From the NCBI RefSeq assembly GCF_001580015.1, contig NZ_LSZQ01000012.1, forward strand, positions 1 to 64,000: 64,000 nucleotides of DNA, in the 5' to 3' direction. Each line of letters starts with the position of its first letter. Position 1 is the first letter of the stretch. A program made the translations under genes and the position numbers. Positions 1 through 8,846 of the stretch are shown here, in pieces. The DNA comes from Cephaloticoccus primus. GTDB lineage: Bacteria > Verrucomicrobiota > Verrucomicrobiia > Opitutales > Opitutaceae. Below the pieces are notes generated by a model. That model saw only the letters and a program-made list of their open reading frames with translations. It had not been told where the DNA came from and made no database searches.

Positions 1-75
1 GTACGCGGGACGAGGGAACAGGACGGCGCACCAACAAGTGCGCCGCAAAATAGCCCCCGCCCCACGCGCAGGGCC
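1..75. repeat. Composite intergenic repeat, copy 1 (truncated by window edge)
   Basis: Positions 1-52 match 18749-18800 with two differences by eye. The piece contains a hairpin with stem CGGCGCAC/GTGCGCCG (24-31 and 38-45) and loop CAACAA, followed by GCAAAAT, and ends in the GC-rich terminal motif CCCCACGCGCAG (module A). The second small hairpin (loop GAA) normally beside the first one is missing here. No gene is visible in it. Confidence 0.8.
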
Positions 76-81
76 GTAGGG

Positions 82-149
82 ATTTGTGAAGTCTCCAGAC
101 TCAGTAATGCTTTTTGTGAAGTATAAAACTGGATTTAGACTTCACAAAA
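82..149. promoter_or_regulatory. Upstream copy of a ~70-bp direct repeat carrying a long palindrome, before fic
   Basis: This AT-rich segment contains TTTGTGAAGTCT near 84, a second TTTGTGAAGT near 113 and the inverted AGACTTCACAAA at 137-148. The last two form an imperfect palindrome with arms of about 12-15 bp. It lies directly upstream of the fic start at 192 and is repeated at 1400-1466 just after fic. It could be an operator for the winged-helix domain of the Fic protein, a promoter region, or the end of a mobile cassette; the sequence alone does not decide. Confidence 0.6.
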
Positions 150-191
150 TTGGGTTTTGTCAAAATATCGGCCCAAATTCCCTTTCTCGTG

Positions 192-1340
192 ATGAAGCCC
201 TACGTTCCCGAAAAACTTCCGCTGGCCGATCTGGACTTTCGGCGGCTGCTCCCTGCCACAGGGCGGGCCAATGCTGCCCTCGCCCGCTACGATGGGCTGC
301 TACAGGGGCTCATCAACCCAGCGCTGCTACTCTCTCCGCTCACCTTGGAGGAGGCGGTGCTTTCCTCCAAAATCGAGGGGACGCAAGTCACGGTGGACGA
401 AATCCTTGAGCATGACGCCAGCCCGCTCGAAACCGGGGAGAAAGAGGGCGACATTCAGGAAGTCTCCAACTACCGCAAGGCGCTCTACGCGGCCCGGGAG
501 TATTTGCGTGATTACCCGATCCGGCTGGGTTTCGTGCGGCAGTTGCACAGCATCTTGATGGATGGTGTGCGCGGGGAGGACAAAACGCCGGGCGAGTTTC
601 GCCTCGATCAAAACTGGATCGGCCGCCCGGGCGCTACGCTTGAGGGTGCCAGCTTCGTGCCGCCAAGCCCACTCGCCCTCCCCGATTACTTGCGCGACTG
701 GGAAAGCTACCTCGGCAGCGACGACATCGACCCACTGATCCAAACCGCACTCGTCCACGCGCAGTTTGAGCTGCTGCACCCGTTCAAGGACGGTAATGGG
801 CGGATCGGGCGGCTCCTGATCCCGCTTTTTCTCTACCAAAAGGGGGCACTCTCGCAGCCCATGTTTTATCTCTCCCAGTACCTCGAAACGCATCGCACGG
901 AGTACTACCAGCGGCTGCGGGCGATCTCGGCCGAGGGCGACTGGGACGGCTGGATCGCGTTTTTCCTGCGCGCCGTCGAGCAACAATCCACACACAACAG
1001 CCAGCGCGTCAGGCAAATCCAGGCCCTCTATGAGGAGATGAAAGGCGCGATCCAGGAGGCGACACACTCCCAATACTCGGCCAACCTGCTGGATGCGATT
1101 TTTGTGAGGCCGATCTTCAGCAGTACCGACCTGGCCAGAGAGCTGGCGAGAATCGGGATTCACAAGCAAACCACGCCCGGGCTCCTCAGGCAGCTCAGGG
1201 AAGCGGGCATTCTCGAAATCCAGCGGCCCGGCCGTGGAAGCCGCCCCACGATCCTGAGCTTCCCGCGCCTGCTGGCGCTCAACGAGGGAGGGCCCGACAG
1301 TCCCGCCCCCGCGAGCCCTCCCCTGCCGTCCCGCAGGTAG
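192..1340 (+). CDS. Fic family protein with N-terminal inhibitory motif and C-terminal winged helix
   Basis: Fic proteins transfer AMP or a related group from a nucleotide to target proteins. The 382-residue product has the canonical motif HPFKDGNGRIGR, with catalytic His near residue 196. An upstream SxxxEG inhibitory helix motif (residues 58-63, SSKIEG) marks a self-inhibited class II Fic enzyme with the Fic_N layout. The C-terminal ~70 residues look like a winged helix that could bind DNA. An ATG at 192 is preferred over the TTG at 150, because the TTG lies inside the upstream direct repeat. No convincing ribosome binding site is visible. The gene stands alone between two copies of a ~70-bp repeat, which suggests it arrived or was duplicated as a unit. 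Autoregulation through the palindrome is an inference. Confidence 0.88.
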   Translation: MKPYVPEKLPLADLDFRRLLPATGRANAALARYDGLLQGLINPALLLSPLTLEEAVLSSKIEGTQVTVDEILEHDASPLETGEKEGDIQEVSNYRKALYAAREYLRDYPIRLGFVRQLHSILMDGVRGEDKTPGEFRLDQNWIGRPGATLEGASFVPPSPLALPDYLRDWESYLGSDDIDPLIQTALVHAQFELLHPFKDGNGRIGRLLIPLFLYQKGALSQPMFYLSQYLETHRTEYYQRLRAISAEGDWDGWIAFFLRAVEQQSTHNSQRVRQIQALYEEMKGAIQEATHSQYSANLLDAIFVRPIFSSTDLARELARIGIHKQTTPGLLRQLREAGILEIQRPGRGSRPTILSFPRLLALNEGGPDSPAPASPPLPSRR

Positions 1341-1396
1341 GCGTTTCCAGCCACTGCGCGTGGAGGCGGGAGGGCGGCCCTACGCGTGGGGCCTCA

Positions 1397-1470
1397 GGAA
1401 TTTGTGAAGTCTCCAGACTCAGTAAATTTTTTTGTGAAGTCTGAAACAGGGTTTAGACTTCACAAAATGG
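1397..1470. repeat. Downstream copy of the fic-flanking direct repeat
   Basis: This copy matches 79-153 over about 70 bp with a handful of differences by eye. It holds TTTGTGAAGTCT twice and AGACTTCACAAA once. The right part is an almost perfect inverted repeat with ~16-bp arms. Just before it, 1380-1393 carries the module A motif CTACGCGTGGGGC of the window's composite repeat. No gene starts after it in the expected direction: the next gene runs on the minus strand and ends at 1540. Confidence 0.75.
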
Positions 1471-1539
1471 GACATTAAGGCGCGCGTGGGGGAGCGGGAG
1501 AAGGTCTCGGCACACTCCTCTCCGCCGCGGCGCGCGTCG

Positions 1540-4035
1540 TTAGTTGGTGCTGCCGTAGAGGATGCGTTTGATTTCGTCTTCGGCGGAGGAAGCGGAAGGG
1601 CTGGACGGCGGCAGCGGGGCGGTTTCCCTCGCGTCGCGGTTTTGCGACCAAGCCCTCTGCTCGTAGCCCGGGTTGGAATAAACGGGCGCGGGAGTGGTCG
1701 GCAAAACAGGGGCAACTGGTGTAACTGGAGCTGCGGGAGCGACTGGAGAAACGGAGGCGGGCGCCAGCTCGTAGAGTGAAGACTCGCCCGGGGTGCCGGG
1801 CACGCCGTAGGAGTGCACGGGCTCGCCCGAAACGGGCACGCTGTAGCTCGCCGAATCGTGCACCGCAGGAGCTGAATAACTCACCGGCTCACTGAGCGTG
1901 GGCGCCGGATAAGTCACCGATTCGCGCACAGCGGGCATCGGATACGAAGGCGTGTAAGGCGGGGGCTCCACACTGGCCGCGGGCGAATAAGGCGAGAGCG
2001 CTGGCACCGCAGATGCCGGATAGTACCCGGACTCAGCGCCAGCGGGAGAAAGCGGAGGATAGTACTCCGGCTCGGGCAAGCTGGAGCCGGGCAAGACTGC
2101 AGGTGCAGGGCCGCTCAGGGGGCCGGAGACGATTTCCCAATGCTCCTTGTCGTAATCGACGAGACGCGCATTCCCCCAGCCCTCGAACTCGATCTGGCTG
2201 ATGCCGCGCGCGCTCAGGTTGGCGCTTCGTTTCACGAGCAAGCGATCTTCGTTTTTCACCCAATGGCGCACGACGAGCCGTGCGGCCTCGCTGTTAAATG
2301 TGAGTTCGTCGAGGATGAGCACGTTTTCCGTGCCTACGGCCCCATCGACGCAGTCGATCACCGCCGCGTTTTCCACGTAGAGCTGGCCGAAGCTCTGCTG
2401 CGTGTGGCCGCTGAGCTCCAGCACGCCCGAGCCTGCCCGGGTGTGCACACTGCCGCGCAGGGTGAGGCGCGGACGGCTGTTGAGGCGCTCGCGGCCGATC
2501 AGCTTGAGCACCGCGTACCGCCCGCCGTCGCCCACGTAGATGTCACCCGTTTTGAGCGCGCCATTGGGTTTCGGCGCGAGCTCGACCCGCCCTTCGTGGA
2601 TGTAAACCGCGCCCAGCTCGCCCACATAGCCGTGCATGAGGTGCAGTGCGCCGCGGCCCGCCTTTACCAGGTCCATGCCGCCGGTAAAGGTGGCCTGCAC
2701 CCAGACGTGATCGGTGTGGATGTGCGCGTAGAGCGGACGCTTCGACTTGCCGGTCGTGATGATGCTGGGCCGGTAGTAATCCCCGCTGGCATCGGTGCTG
2801 CCAAAGGTGAAATCGGGCCCGACGGCGAGGAGGGCGCCCGCGCGGAGCACCAGCGTGTGGCCGCCGAGGTTCAGGCTGCCGCCCTTGGCCCGCAGCGAGT
2901 TGATCTCGCGATCCGCGGTCAGGAGCTGGGTTTCCTGTACCGTAACGTTGTGCCCGGGCTCCCAGCTCAGCTCGCTCGACGTGTAGTAGCTGTTGATCTG
3001 CACCCAGTCCTTACCCGAGCGAGCGATCCAGTCGGCGCCATTGATCGTCGCCCAAGGCAGGATGCCGCCGTAACTCTCGAAGTCGGGGTTCACCTGCTCG
3101 CTGCTCAAGACGAACTGGCCCTTCGTGTGCATCTCGAAAACCCCGCGCGGGGCCTCGCCCGTACCGGCGCGAGCCAGCGACTTGAGAAACACGCTGCTGC
3201 GGCCCTCGCTGTAGTTAAACACGTCGATCGCGTTCACGCCGCCGAGCAAGAGGACGCCGCCCAGGTGCTCACCGGAATCGGCGACCTCGACCCCGCCGCC
3301 CCAGTAGCGAAATGTGCCCGTACCGAGCTTGAGGTCGGCCTTTGCGCCGAGGCGGTCGAGATCGGCGCTGCGCTCGTCGACGGCAAAGGTGGCGCCCTGC
3401 GAGAGCTCAAACTTGCGCACGTGGTTGAGCTGGCCGGAGGCGGCGAGCCGCAGCTCGGCGCGGTAAATATGGATGTCGCCGCGTGTGAGGTTGGGCTGGG
3501 CGGCGAGCACGTCGAAGCGGCCATCGCCCACGAAATCGAGCCGCCAGTTCGGCTTGCGCCGCTCAAGAATGGTCGAGCGAAAGGCATCGCGCAGCAGCAG
3601 CTCGACATTGGCGCGCTCGCCCACTTGACCGCGCACGAGCCGGATCCGCCGCGGGGTCTTTTTAGTGCTGCCGCCGAGGTCGATCCGCGAGTTCCAGTTG
3701 ATCGTGCCCGCCGCATCCTCGCGGCCAAAGACGAGCTCGCGGCCATCGGGCACGAAGCTGCCCTGGCCCCAGATGAGCCACTCCATGTCGTTGAGGGTGA
3801 CCTTGGTCTCACCGGCCAGCCGCGCGAAACCGCCCGAGCCTGCCCAGCGGACCTGGTCGGGCGCCGAGCCCAGGCTCGCCACAAACTCGCTCTGTGTGAG
3901 CTCCACCACGGCGGCCCCGACCTCACCGACGACGGTCTGTGCGCGCACAAGCGGCAGCCCCGCCCCCAAAGCGATCAGCGCAAGCAGCGCCGCAGCTCGC
4001 GGGAAACAACGTAGACGCAATAAGTAACGAATCAC
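1540..4035 (-). CDS. Exported beta-rich passenger-like protein with Pro/Tyr-rich C-terminus
   Basis: The 831-residue product starts with a GTG and a signal peptide (basic start, Ala/Leu-rich core, cleavage after VRAQ). The middle (about 60-640) is rich in short beta strands of the type seen in verrucomicrobial autotransporter or PEP-CTERM passengers, including the FTGG...LVKAGRGALHL pattern. Near residue 640 it has LVDYDKEHWEIVS, closely matching LVDYNKDYWEIS in the broken PEP-CTERM gene at 29.2-29.8 kb. There that motif is followed by the PEP anchor. Here it is followed by a ~180-residue tail rich in Pro, Ser, Tyr and Ala. Neither a C-terminal beta-barrel nor a PEP-CTERM anchor is seen. It is probably a cell-surface or secreted protein; function unknown. 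Confidence 0.7.
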   Translation of the reverse strand: MIRYLLRLRCFPRAAALLALIALGAGLPLVRAQTVVGEVGAAVVELTQSEFVASLGSAPDQVRWAGSGGFARLAGETKVTLNDMEWLIWGQGSFVPDGRELVFGREDAAGTINWNSRIDLGGSTKKTPRRIRLVRGQVGERANVELLLRDAFRSTILERRKPNWRLDFVGDGRFDVLAAQPNLTRGDIHIYRAELRLAASGQLNHVRKFELSQGATFAVDERSADLDRLGAKADLKLGTGTFRYWGGGVEVADSGEHLGGVLLLGGVNAIDVFNYSEGRSSVFLKSLARAGTGEAPRGVFEMHTKGQFVLSSEQVNPDFESYGGILPWATINGADWIARSGKDWVQINSYYTSSELSWEPGHNVTVQETQLLTADREINSLRAKGGSLNLGGHTLVLRAGALLAVGPDFTFGSTDASGDYYRPSIITTGKSKRPLYAHIHTDHVWVQATFTGGMDLVKAGRGALHLMHGYVGELGAVYIHEGRVELAPKPNGALKTGDIYVGDGGRYAVLKLIGRERLNSRPRLTLRGSVHTRAGSGVLELSGHTQQSFGQLYVENAAVIDCVDGAVGTENVLILDELTFNSEAARLVVRHWVKNEDRLLVKRSANLSARGISQIEFEGWGNARLVDYDKEHWEIVSGPLSGPAPAVLPGSSLPEPEYYPPLSPAGAESGYYPASAVPALSPYSPAASVEPPPYTPSYPMPAVRESVTYPAPTLSEPVSYSAPAVHDSASYSVPVSGEPVHSYGVPGTPGESSLYELAPASVSPVAPAAPVTPVAPVLPTTPAPVYSNPGYEQRAWSQNRDARETAPLPPSSPSASSAEDEIKRILYGSTN

Positions 4036-4194
4036 ACCGCCACCGCATCCGCCATCACCGCAGTTTTCGTGCCAAAACGACTAACACGTTTTACGCATCC
4101 CCTGCGGGACCTACGGAGGGGCGAGGCGCCCCTTGCCAATAATGATGGGCTGCGGCCCCGCTCGTGCGACCTGGAGGCACGCAAGGCCCTCTCC

Positions 4195-4304
4195 CTGCTC
4201 GCGCAGGGGCCAACGCTTGGGAAAAACGCTTTCGGAGTGCGACCGCTCTGCGGGCTCGGAGTCTTCGACTCTCTTTTTTTTGCGAGGCCCTCGCTGGGGC
4301 CTCG
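4195..4304. repeat. Composite intergenic repeat, copy 2
   Basis: The 4036-4474 gap has no credible gene. It carries the hairpin CCCTGCTCGCGCAGGGGCC (about 4195-4213), also seen at 59360-59378. It then carries a two-hairpin module: GAGTC-TTC-GACTC at 4259-4271, a T-rich spacer, and stem CGAGGCCC/GGGCCTCG with loop TCGCTG at 4283-4304. The same arrangement with other stem sequences occurs across the window. Confidence 0.7.
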
Positions 4305-4398
4305 TCGGTGAGGCGCTCGCTGGCAGCGACAGCGAATGAAGCGTGGGAGAGCGGGGCGCAGCGGCCCGCCCCTCCACGTCCGTTGGGCGAAGTGACGC

Positions 4399-4434
4399 AA
4401 AAAAAAAACAGCCCGGCCTTCAGGAGGGCCGGGC
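4399..4434 (-). terminator. Intrinsic terminator of the TonB receptor gene
   Basis: On the minus strand a GC-rich hairpin with 8-bp arms GCCCGGCC/GGCCGGGC (4411-4434) is followed by a run of ten T (plus-strand A at 4399-4408). It lies 40 bp beyond the stop of the TonB-dependent receptor gene. Confidence 0.85.
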
Positions 4435-4474
4435 CGTCGTGTGAAATGCGTCAGGAGGCGAGCCGGAAAACCGC

Positions 4475-7315
4475 TCAGAAGGTCTTCTTCACGTTAACGT
4501 AGAAGCGGCGCATCCGCGGGTCACCAAAGGTGCTGTAGTAGCGGCTGCGGGACATGTCTACGGGTGGGGCTTTATCGAAGACGTTTTTCGCACCGAGGGT
4601 CAGCTCTACCCCTGCCAAAATCCCGTGGCGCTGGGGCAGCCGGTAGCGCACGAAGGCGTCGTGGTAGGTCTGGCTGGCGACGCGTATCCCACCTTGGCTG
4701 AGAATCGCCGCCGTGCTGGTCGGGTTGATGTCGTAGCTATCGTAGTACTGCGCCGACCAGCCCGCGCTCCATTGCTTGCGATGCCAGTTCAGGGTGCTGT
4801 TGATGCGGCTGTCGAGAGGCCCGTCGTTGGAGGGCACCCCGACCCAATCGATAAGCGGGGCGTTAAGGGTAGTCTGGTTGCGATAGTAGTCGGTGAGGGT
4901 CGCGTTTACCGCCAGGTCGAAGTCACCCGCGCCGCCAGCCTGCCACAGGTAACGCGCGCCGATGTCGATGCCCGCCGTCTCCATTTTGAGCATGTTCATC
5001 GCGTAGGTGTTGATCTGCGTGATGGGGCCCACGCCGTACGGATCGCCGGCCGCGGCTGGATCGCGAATCACGCGGTCGGGGAAAATCGCCTCCTGATCGA
5101 GGATCGCCTGCGCGCCGAGCGTGGTCAGGTTGTTCTTCTTCTCGATCTTGTACCAATCGACCGACAGGCGCAGCCCCGACAGCGCTTCGGGGGTCCACAC
5201 GATGCCCACATTAAAGTTGCGCGAGGTCTCGGGGCTCAGCCCGGGGTTGCCGCCGCTCAGCGTGTAAATATCCGAGACCTCGCCGCCACGGCGCGGGTCG
5301 TTTACCTGGCTGGTCGTCGTCGAAAGGGTCGGGTCGGCAAGCTGCGAATAGGTGGGCACGCGAAAGCCTTTTCCATACGAGGAGCGCAGCATCAGCCCGC
5401 GCACGGGCAGCCAGCGCAGGCCGAAGGTCGGCACCGTCGTGTCAAACTTGTTGCCCGCGGTCTCCACATCGAAGCGCTCATGCCGCCAGGCCATCTGGAC
5501 ATCAAAGGCGTGCAGGACGGGGATTCCTTGCTCGGGCGCGACCAGCGGCACCGTCGTTTCCACGTAGAGGCTGTCGATCTGCTGGCGGCGATAGGTCGGC
5601 GGCGGGCGCGGCGTCGTGTAGTCGGGGAAACCCGCGCTGCGCAGCTCGCGGTGTTCTGCGCCGCTGGCGAGCGTGATGTCGCCCGCGTACCAGGTCGCCA
5701 CCGGACCGGCGGCGCGCACGGTGGACTCCGATTGCCAGGCCTTGGTCGTCGTGTGCGGCAGGTTGGAGTACGGATCAATCAGCGTCTCAAAGGAGGTCGT
5801 GTCGCGCAGCAGGTCGACGATCCCCGCATTGACCGCTTGGGCAAAGGTAGGCGTCCCGTACTGGCGGCGGTAAGTGCGGTCGACGAAGGAGTAGCTCCAC
5901 GAGTAGTCGCCCACGAGCCGCCAATCACGCGGGAGCTCCCACTCGAAGCCCAGCGCCGCGCGCTTTTGGCGGTTGGTAGAGTATGAGGTCGGCGACGTCT
6001 CGCGGTCGATGTGGCGCGCCGGATAGGTGATCCGCACGTCTTGCCCGAAGGGGTTGTTAGGCGAGCTCGCCGCCAGAGTCGCGACCCGCGCGGTGTAGTA
6101 AGTGCTGACGTCTTTTTGCACCGACTCCGACCAGCCCGAATCCAGGAACAGGCGGAACTTCTCGGTCATGTCGCGGCTCACGCCGAAGTTCAGCGACTTC
6201 GCGCGCACCCGGCCGATCAACACGATGTCGCCGCTAAAGCTGTTGAGCGCGCCGCGCGCGAGGTCGAGGTTGTAGGTGCCCTGATTGTCGATCAGCGGCT
6301 GCAAGCCATCGAGCTTCCAGCCGCGGTAGCCCACGGGAATGTGCGTGAAGTGCGACGAGCCGGGGCCAAAAAGCGGGCTGCCATTGGCACTGCGGATGTT
6401 GACCAAGGCACCCGCCGGGGGATCACCCGTGATGCCCTCGGGCACATAAATCGCTTCCCGATTATTGGCGAGCTGCCGCTCGCGACCACGCACCTGAAAA
6501 TTGCGCTGGTGACCGTACAGCGGCTCGGTGTCCTGAAACTGCGTCGAAAGCAGGACCTGGGTGCGGCCCTGCTCAAGCTGGAAACTGGAGGTCAGGTTAT
6601 ACGTGCTGATCGCAGCGTGCCCGTCGTCGGTCGTCTCGTAGCGCGCGTTGGCCTCGTGGCCGCTGTAGCCACGGCGCAGCACCACGTTGATGACGCCGCC
6701 CAGCGCACCGCTGCCGTAGATGGCCGATGCCGAAGCGGGCAGCACCTCGATCCGCTCAATCGCCGAAAGCGGGATGCCGTTGAGGTCAGCTTGGTCGCTA
6801 CCCTCCGCCGTGCCGCGGCTGCCCACACCGGCCACACGCCGACCGTTGACGAGCACCAGCGTCTGGGCCGCCCCCATCCCGCGCAGGCTGAAGCGGCTGC
6901 TGCTCCCCGTCCAACCGCCCGGGCTGTTGTCGCTGGACTCAAACTGGGTGGTCATCGTCAACTGCTGGCGCAGCAAGTCCTCGACCGTCGTCGCCCCCGA
7001 GCGCTGGATCAGATCGCGACCGATGATGTTGTAGGGCTGCGCGTCGTTTTCCGTGCGCACCAAGTCCAGGTTCCCCTCGTAGATATGCCGCTCAAGCTTG
7101 TCGCCCTGAACCTCCAGCCGCTCCAGGGTGCTGACCTGGTCGTCATCGACTGCGGCGTCGAGCGCCGCATCCCAACTCACTCGCTGGGCCAACCCGGGGG
7201 CGGCCGTTAGGGCCGCGATCAACGACGCCAGCGCGAGGCGTCGCGAGCCTTCGGCCGCAGGGCGGAGCACACAGCTCGAAGGCCGCAGGGCAGATTTTTG
7301 AGGACTCTTGTTCAT
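4475..7315 (-). CDS. TonB-dependent outer membrane receptor
   Basis: The 946-residue protein would take up a siderophore, vitamin or glycan across the outer membrane using TonB/ExbBD energy. After a signal sequence (cleavage near GLAQ, residue ~44) comes a plug domain (about 85-215) with VEDLLRQQ, FSLRGMG, LVLVNGRRV, IERIEVLPASASAIYG and GALGGVINVVLRRG, all diagnostic of TonB receptors. The rest is a 22-strand-type beta barrel ending in FYVNVKKTF, the aromatic C-terminal signal for BAM insertion. The length is normal for the family. No sigma regulator, SusD or TonB gene is next to it, so the substrate cannot be named. Intrinsic terminator downstream, AT-rich promoter region upstream. Confidence 0.93.
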   Translation of the reverse strand: MNKSPQKSALRPSSCVLRPAAEGSRRLALASLIAALTAAPGLAQRVSWDAALDAAVDDDQVSTLERLEVQGDKLERHIYEGNLDLVRTENDAQPYNIIGRDLIQRSGATTVEDLLRQQLTMTTQFESSDNSPGGWTGSSSRFSLRGMGAAQTLVLVNGRRVAGVGSRGTAEGSDQADLNGIPLSAIERIEVLPASASAIYGSGALGGVINVVLRRGYSGHEANARYETTDDGHAAISTYNLTSSFQLEQGRTQVLLSTQFQDTEPLYGHQRNFQVRGRERQLANNREAIYVPEGITGDPPAGALVNIRSANGSPLFGPGSSHFTHIPVGYRGWKLDGLQPLIDNQGTYNLDLARGALNSFSGDIVLIGRVRAKSLNFGVSRDMTEKFRLFLDSGWSESVQKDVSTYYTARVATLAASSPNNPFGQDVRITYPARHIDRETSPTSYSTNRQKRAALGFEWELPRDWRLVGDYSWSYSFVDRTYRRQYGTPTFAQAVNAGIVDLLRDTTSFETLIDPYSNLPHTTTKAWQSESTVRAAGPVATWYAGDITLASGAEHRELRSAGFPDYTTPRPPPTYRRQQIDSLYVETTVPLVAPEQGIPVLHAFDVQMAWRHERFDVETAGNKFDTTVPTFGLRWLPVRGLMLRSSYGKGFRVPTYSQLADPTLSTTTSQVNDPRRGGEVSDIYTLSGGNPGLSPETSRNFNVGIVWTPEALSGLRLSVDWYKIEKKNNLTTLGAQAILDQEAIFPDRVIRDPAAAGDPYGVGPITQINTYAMNMLKMETAGIDIGARYLWQAGGAGDFDLAVNATLTDYYRNQTTLNAPLIDWVGVPSNDGPLDSRINSTLNWHRKQWSAGWSAQYYDSYDINPTSTAAILSQGGIRVASQTYHDAFVRYRLPQRHGILAGVELTLGAKNVFDKAPPVDMSRSRYYSTFGDPRMRRFYVNVKKTF

Positions 7316-7455
7316 AAAAGCAGAAAGCGCTGAAACCCTACAACCCAGGTCTCAGCGTCAACTTAATTATGAGAATAAGTCCTAATATTTACAGACCGGC
7401 CGTAGACGCGCCTCCACCAAACCGGTTTCAAAATCCCCCAAAAAAATTTAAAAGT
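7316..7455 (-). promoter_or_regulatory. AT-rich region upstream of the TonB receptor gene
   Basis: The stretch is clearly AT-rich against a GC-rich background, as expected for a promoter. It contains a small dyad TTATGAGAATAA (about 7367-7378). In an iron-uptake receptor this could be part of a Fur-type operator, but it does not match the Fur consensus well. No convincing -35/-10 pair was fixed. Confidence 0.3.
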
Positions 7456-7479
7456 GTGTCATTCGTTGATGTCCGACCG

Positions 7480-7819
7480 GGCCGCAGTACGAAGGCCAAC
7501 TGCCATTGCCCGATCTCCAATCGGGCAGGGGTTTACCGGTGAATTGTTTCAACTCGCCCCAACGGGTTTCCGCTCCATTCGCGTTTTGAGCGCCCACTCC
7601 TGTTGCTGCGCAGCGTGACAGCGGGGCGCGAAATTTACGATTTTGGTCGGGCGCGAAGCGCATGGACAAAAAGTGCAAACTAAATGGAAGTGGCGACACC
7701 GACGAGCCGCCAGGCGGGAGGGCGGGCGGCTCGCAAAATAAACGGGGCTGCGCCCCCCGCACCACGCGCAGTGGGAGCCGCGGGCTCTTTTATTTGGCCG
7801 CAGCGTCGTTGCCGCTGCG
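7480..7819. repeat. Composite intergenic repeat, copy 3
   Basis: This copy reads, left to right, module G (hairpin GCCCGAT/ATCGGGC, loop CTCCA), module D (GCTCCATTCGCGTTTTGA), module C (degenerate CTG..CAG hairpin), module B (ACGATTTTG, then a degenerate return arm and TAAATGG), a hairpin CGAGCCGCC/GGCGGCTCG with CAAAATAAAC, a GGGGC-TGC-GCCCC hairpin and the module A end (CCACGCGCAGTG). A two-hairpin module follows: GAGCC-GCG-GGCTC at 7775-7787, and stem CGCAGCG/CGCTGCG with loop TCGTTGC at 7799-7819. The reading frame that runs through it into ccsA is judged spurious. Confidence 0.8.
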
Positions 7820-7907
7820 TGAAGCCCCCCAAAAAAAAGGGGCTGCGACCCCCTGCCACGGAAAACACTCGAAGCCTCCGCGCCTCACCGCCAAGTTGCC
7901 GCTCCTT

Positions 7908-8846
7908 ATGTTCGCGCAAATGAGTGACCGCGAGTGGCTGTGGATCGCAGGCGAGTGCTACCTCGTCGGCTTTGCACTGGGCACCTGGTCGCTATTCCGC
8001 CGAGGGGCGGGGCGGGAGGGAGGGCGCCCATCCACAGCGCTGGTCTACGGCATCATCGCCGCGGGCTACTTGCTGCAACTGCTCGGGCTGTACTTGCGCG
8101 GGCGGGCCGTCGGCGGTTGCCCGCTGGGAAACACCTTCGAGCTGTTCCAGTTTACCGCGTGGTCGGCGACGACTTTTTACCTCGTCGTCGGCGTGAGTTT
8201 TCGCTCCAGCATCCTGGGCTACTTCACCGCCTGCCTCTCCGCCGTGCTCACGCTCAGCTCGCTGGCGATTCCCGCCTGGGACGCAGTGCGGCGGGCCAAC
8301 CTCTTCGGCGGAAACCCCTGGATCGAGTTTCACGCCGCGCTCGCGATTTTCAGCTACGGCGCCTTTGCGCTGCTCACGCTCACGGCGCTGATGCTGCTCC
8401 TGCGCGACCACTCGCTAAAGCACAAACACCTCGGCGGCTGGTTCTCCTTTCTTCCTTCGCTGATCGAGCTCGACCAGATCAGCCGGCGGCTGCTCGGCAC
8501 AGGCACCGCGATCATGACGGCCTCGCTGCTCGTCGGCACGGTCTACTGGGTGAGCGCGCCGGAGACCGTCAACCTCGCCAAACTCATGGCGACCCTCGGC
8601 GTGTGGGCCGCGTATTCAGTAACCCTCGGGCTGCGCGCGAAAGAGCGGCTCATCTCGCGCCGCTTCGCGTGGGTGTGTATCGCCGTGTTCGCGCTCGCGC
8701 TGCTCGCGCTGGGCCCGGTCGACTCCAGCCGGCACGCCCTGCCTCCGCCGACCAAAGCTCCGGCGGCACCGGCGACACCACAGGCCCGGGAGGCGCCTCT
8801 CGCACCTGCGCTTAAGACGACGCCAGCGAAAGGAGGCACGCTATGA
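7908..8846 (+). CDS. ccsA: CcsA/HemX-like cytochrome c assembly membrane protein
   Basis: The 312-residue integral membrane protein has about eight hydrophobic segments and belongs to the cytochrome c assembly (CcsA/HemX, PF01578) family that handles haem. Family-like features are PLGNTFELFQF near residue 70 and the His-containing helix WIEFHAALAIFSYGAF. The tryptophan-rich WWD loop of true CcsA haem lyases is not evident, so a HemX-like role in tetrapyrrole metabolism is as likely as cytochrome c maturation. It overlaps hemA by ATGA (8843-8846), so the two are co-translated, as with hemX/hemA in other bacteria. The start is placed at 7908 (a second ATG is at 7920); the longer frame from 7662 runs through repeat DNA. 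Confidence 0.8.
   Translation: MFAQMSDREWLWIAGECYLVGFALGTWSLFRRGAGREGGRPSTALVYGIIAAGYLLQLLGLYLRGRAVGGCPLGNTFELFQFTAWSATTFYLVVGVSFRSSILGYFTACLSAVLTLSSLAIPAWDAVRRANLFGGNPWIEFHAALAIFSYGAFALLTLTALMLLLRDHSLKHKHLGGWFSFLPSLIELDQISRRLLGTGTAIMTASLLVGTVYWVSAPETVNLAKLMATLGVWAAYSVTLGLRAKERLISRRFAWVCIAVFALALLALGPVDSSRHALPPPTKAPAAPATPQAREAPLAPALKTTPAKGGTL

Noticed and set aside
7365-7380. Fur box upstream of the TonB receptor gene
   Set aside because: Only a short dyad is present and the match to the Fur consensus is poor, so iron regulation is not claimed.
7662-7907. N-terminal extension of the ccsA frame
   Set aside because: The 82 extra codons lie within composite repeat copy 3 and its flank; the membrane protein begins naturally at 7908 or 7920.
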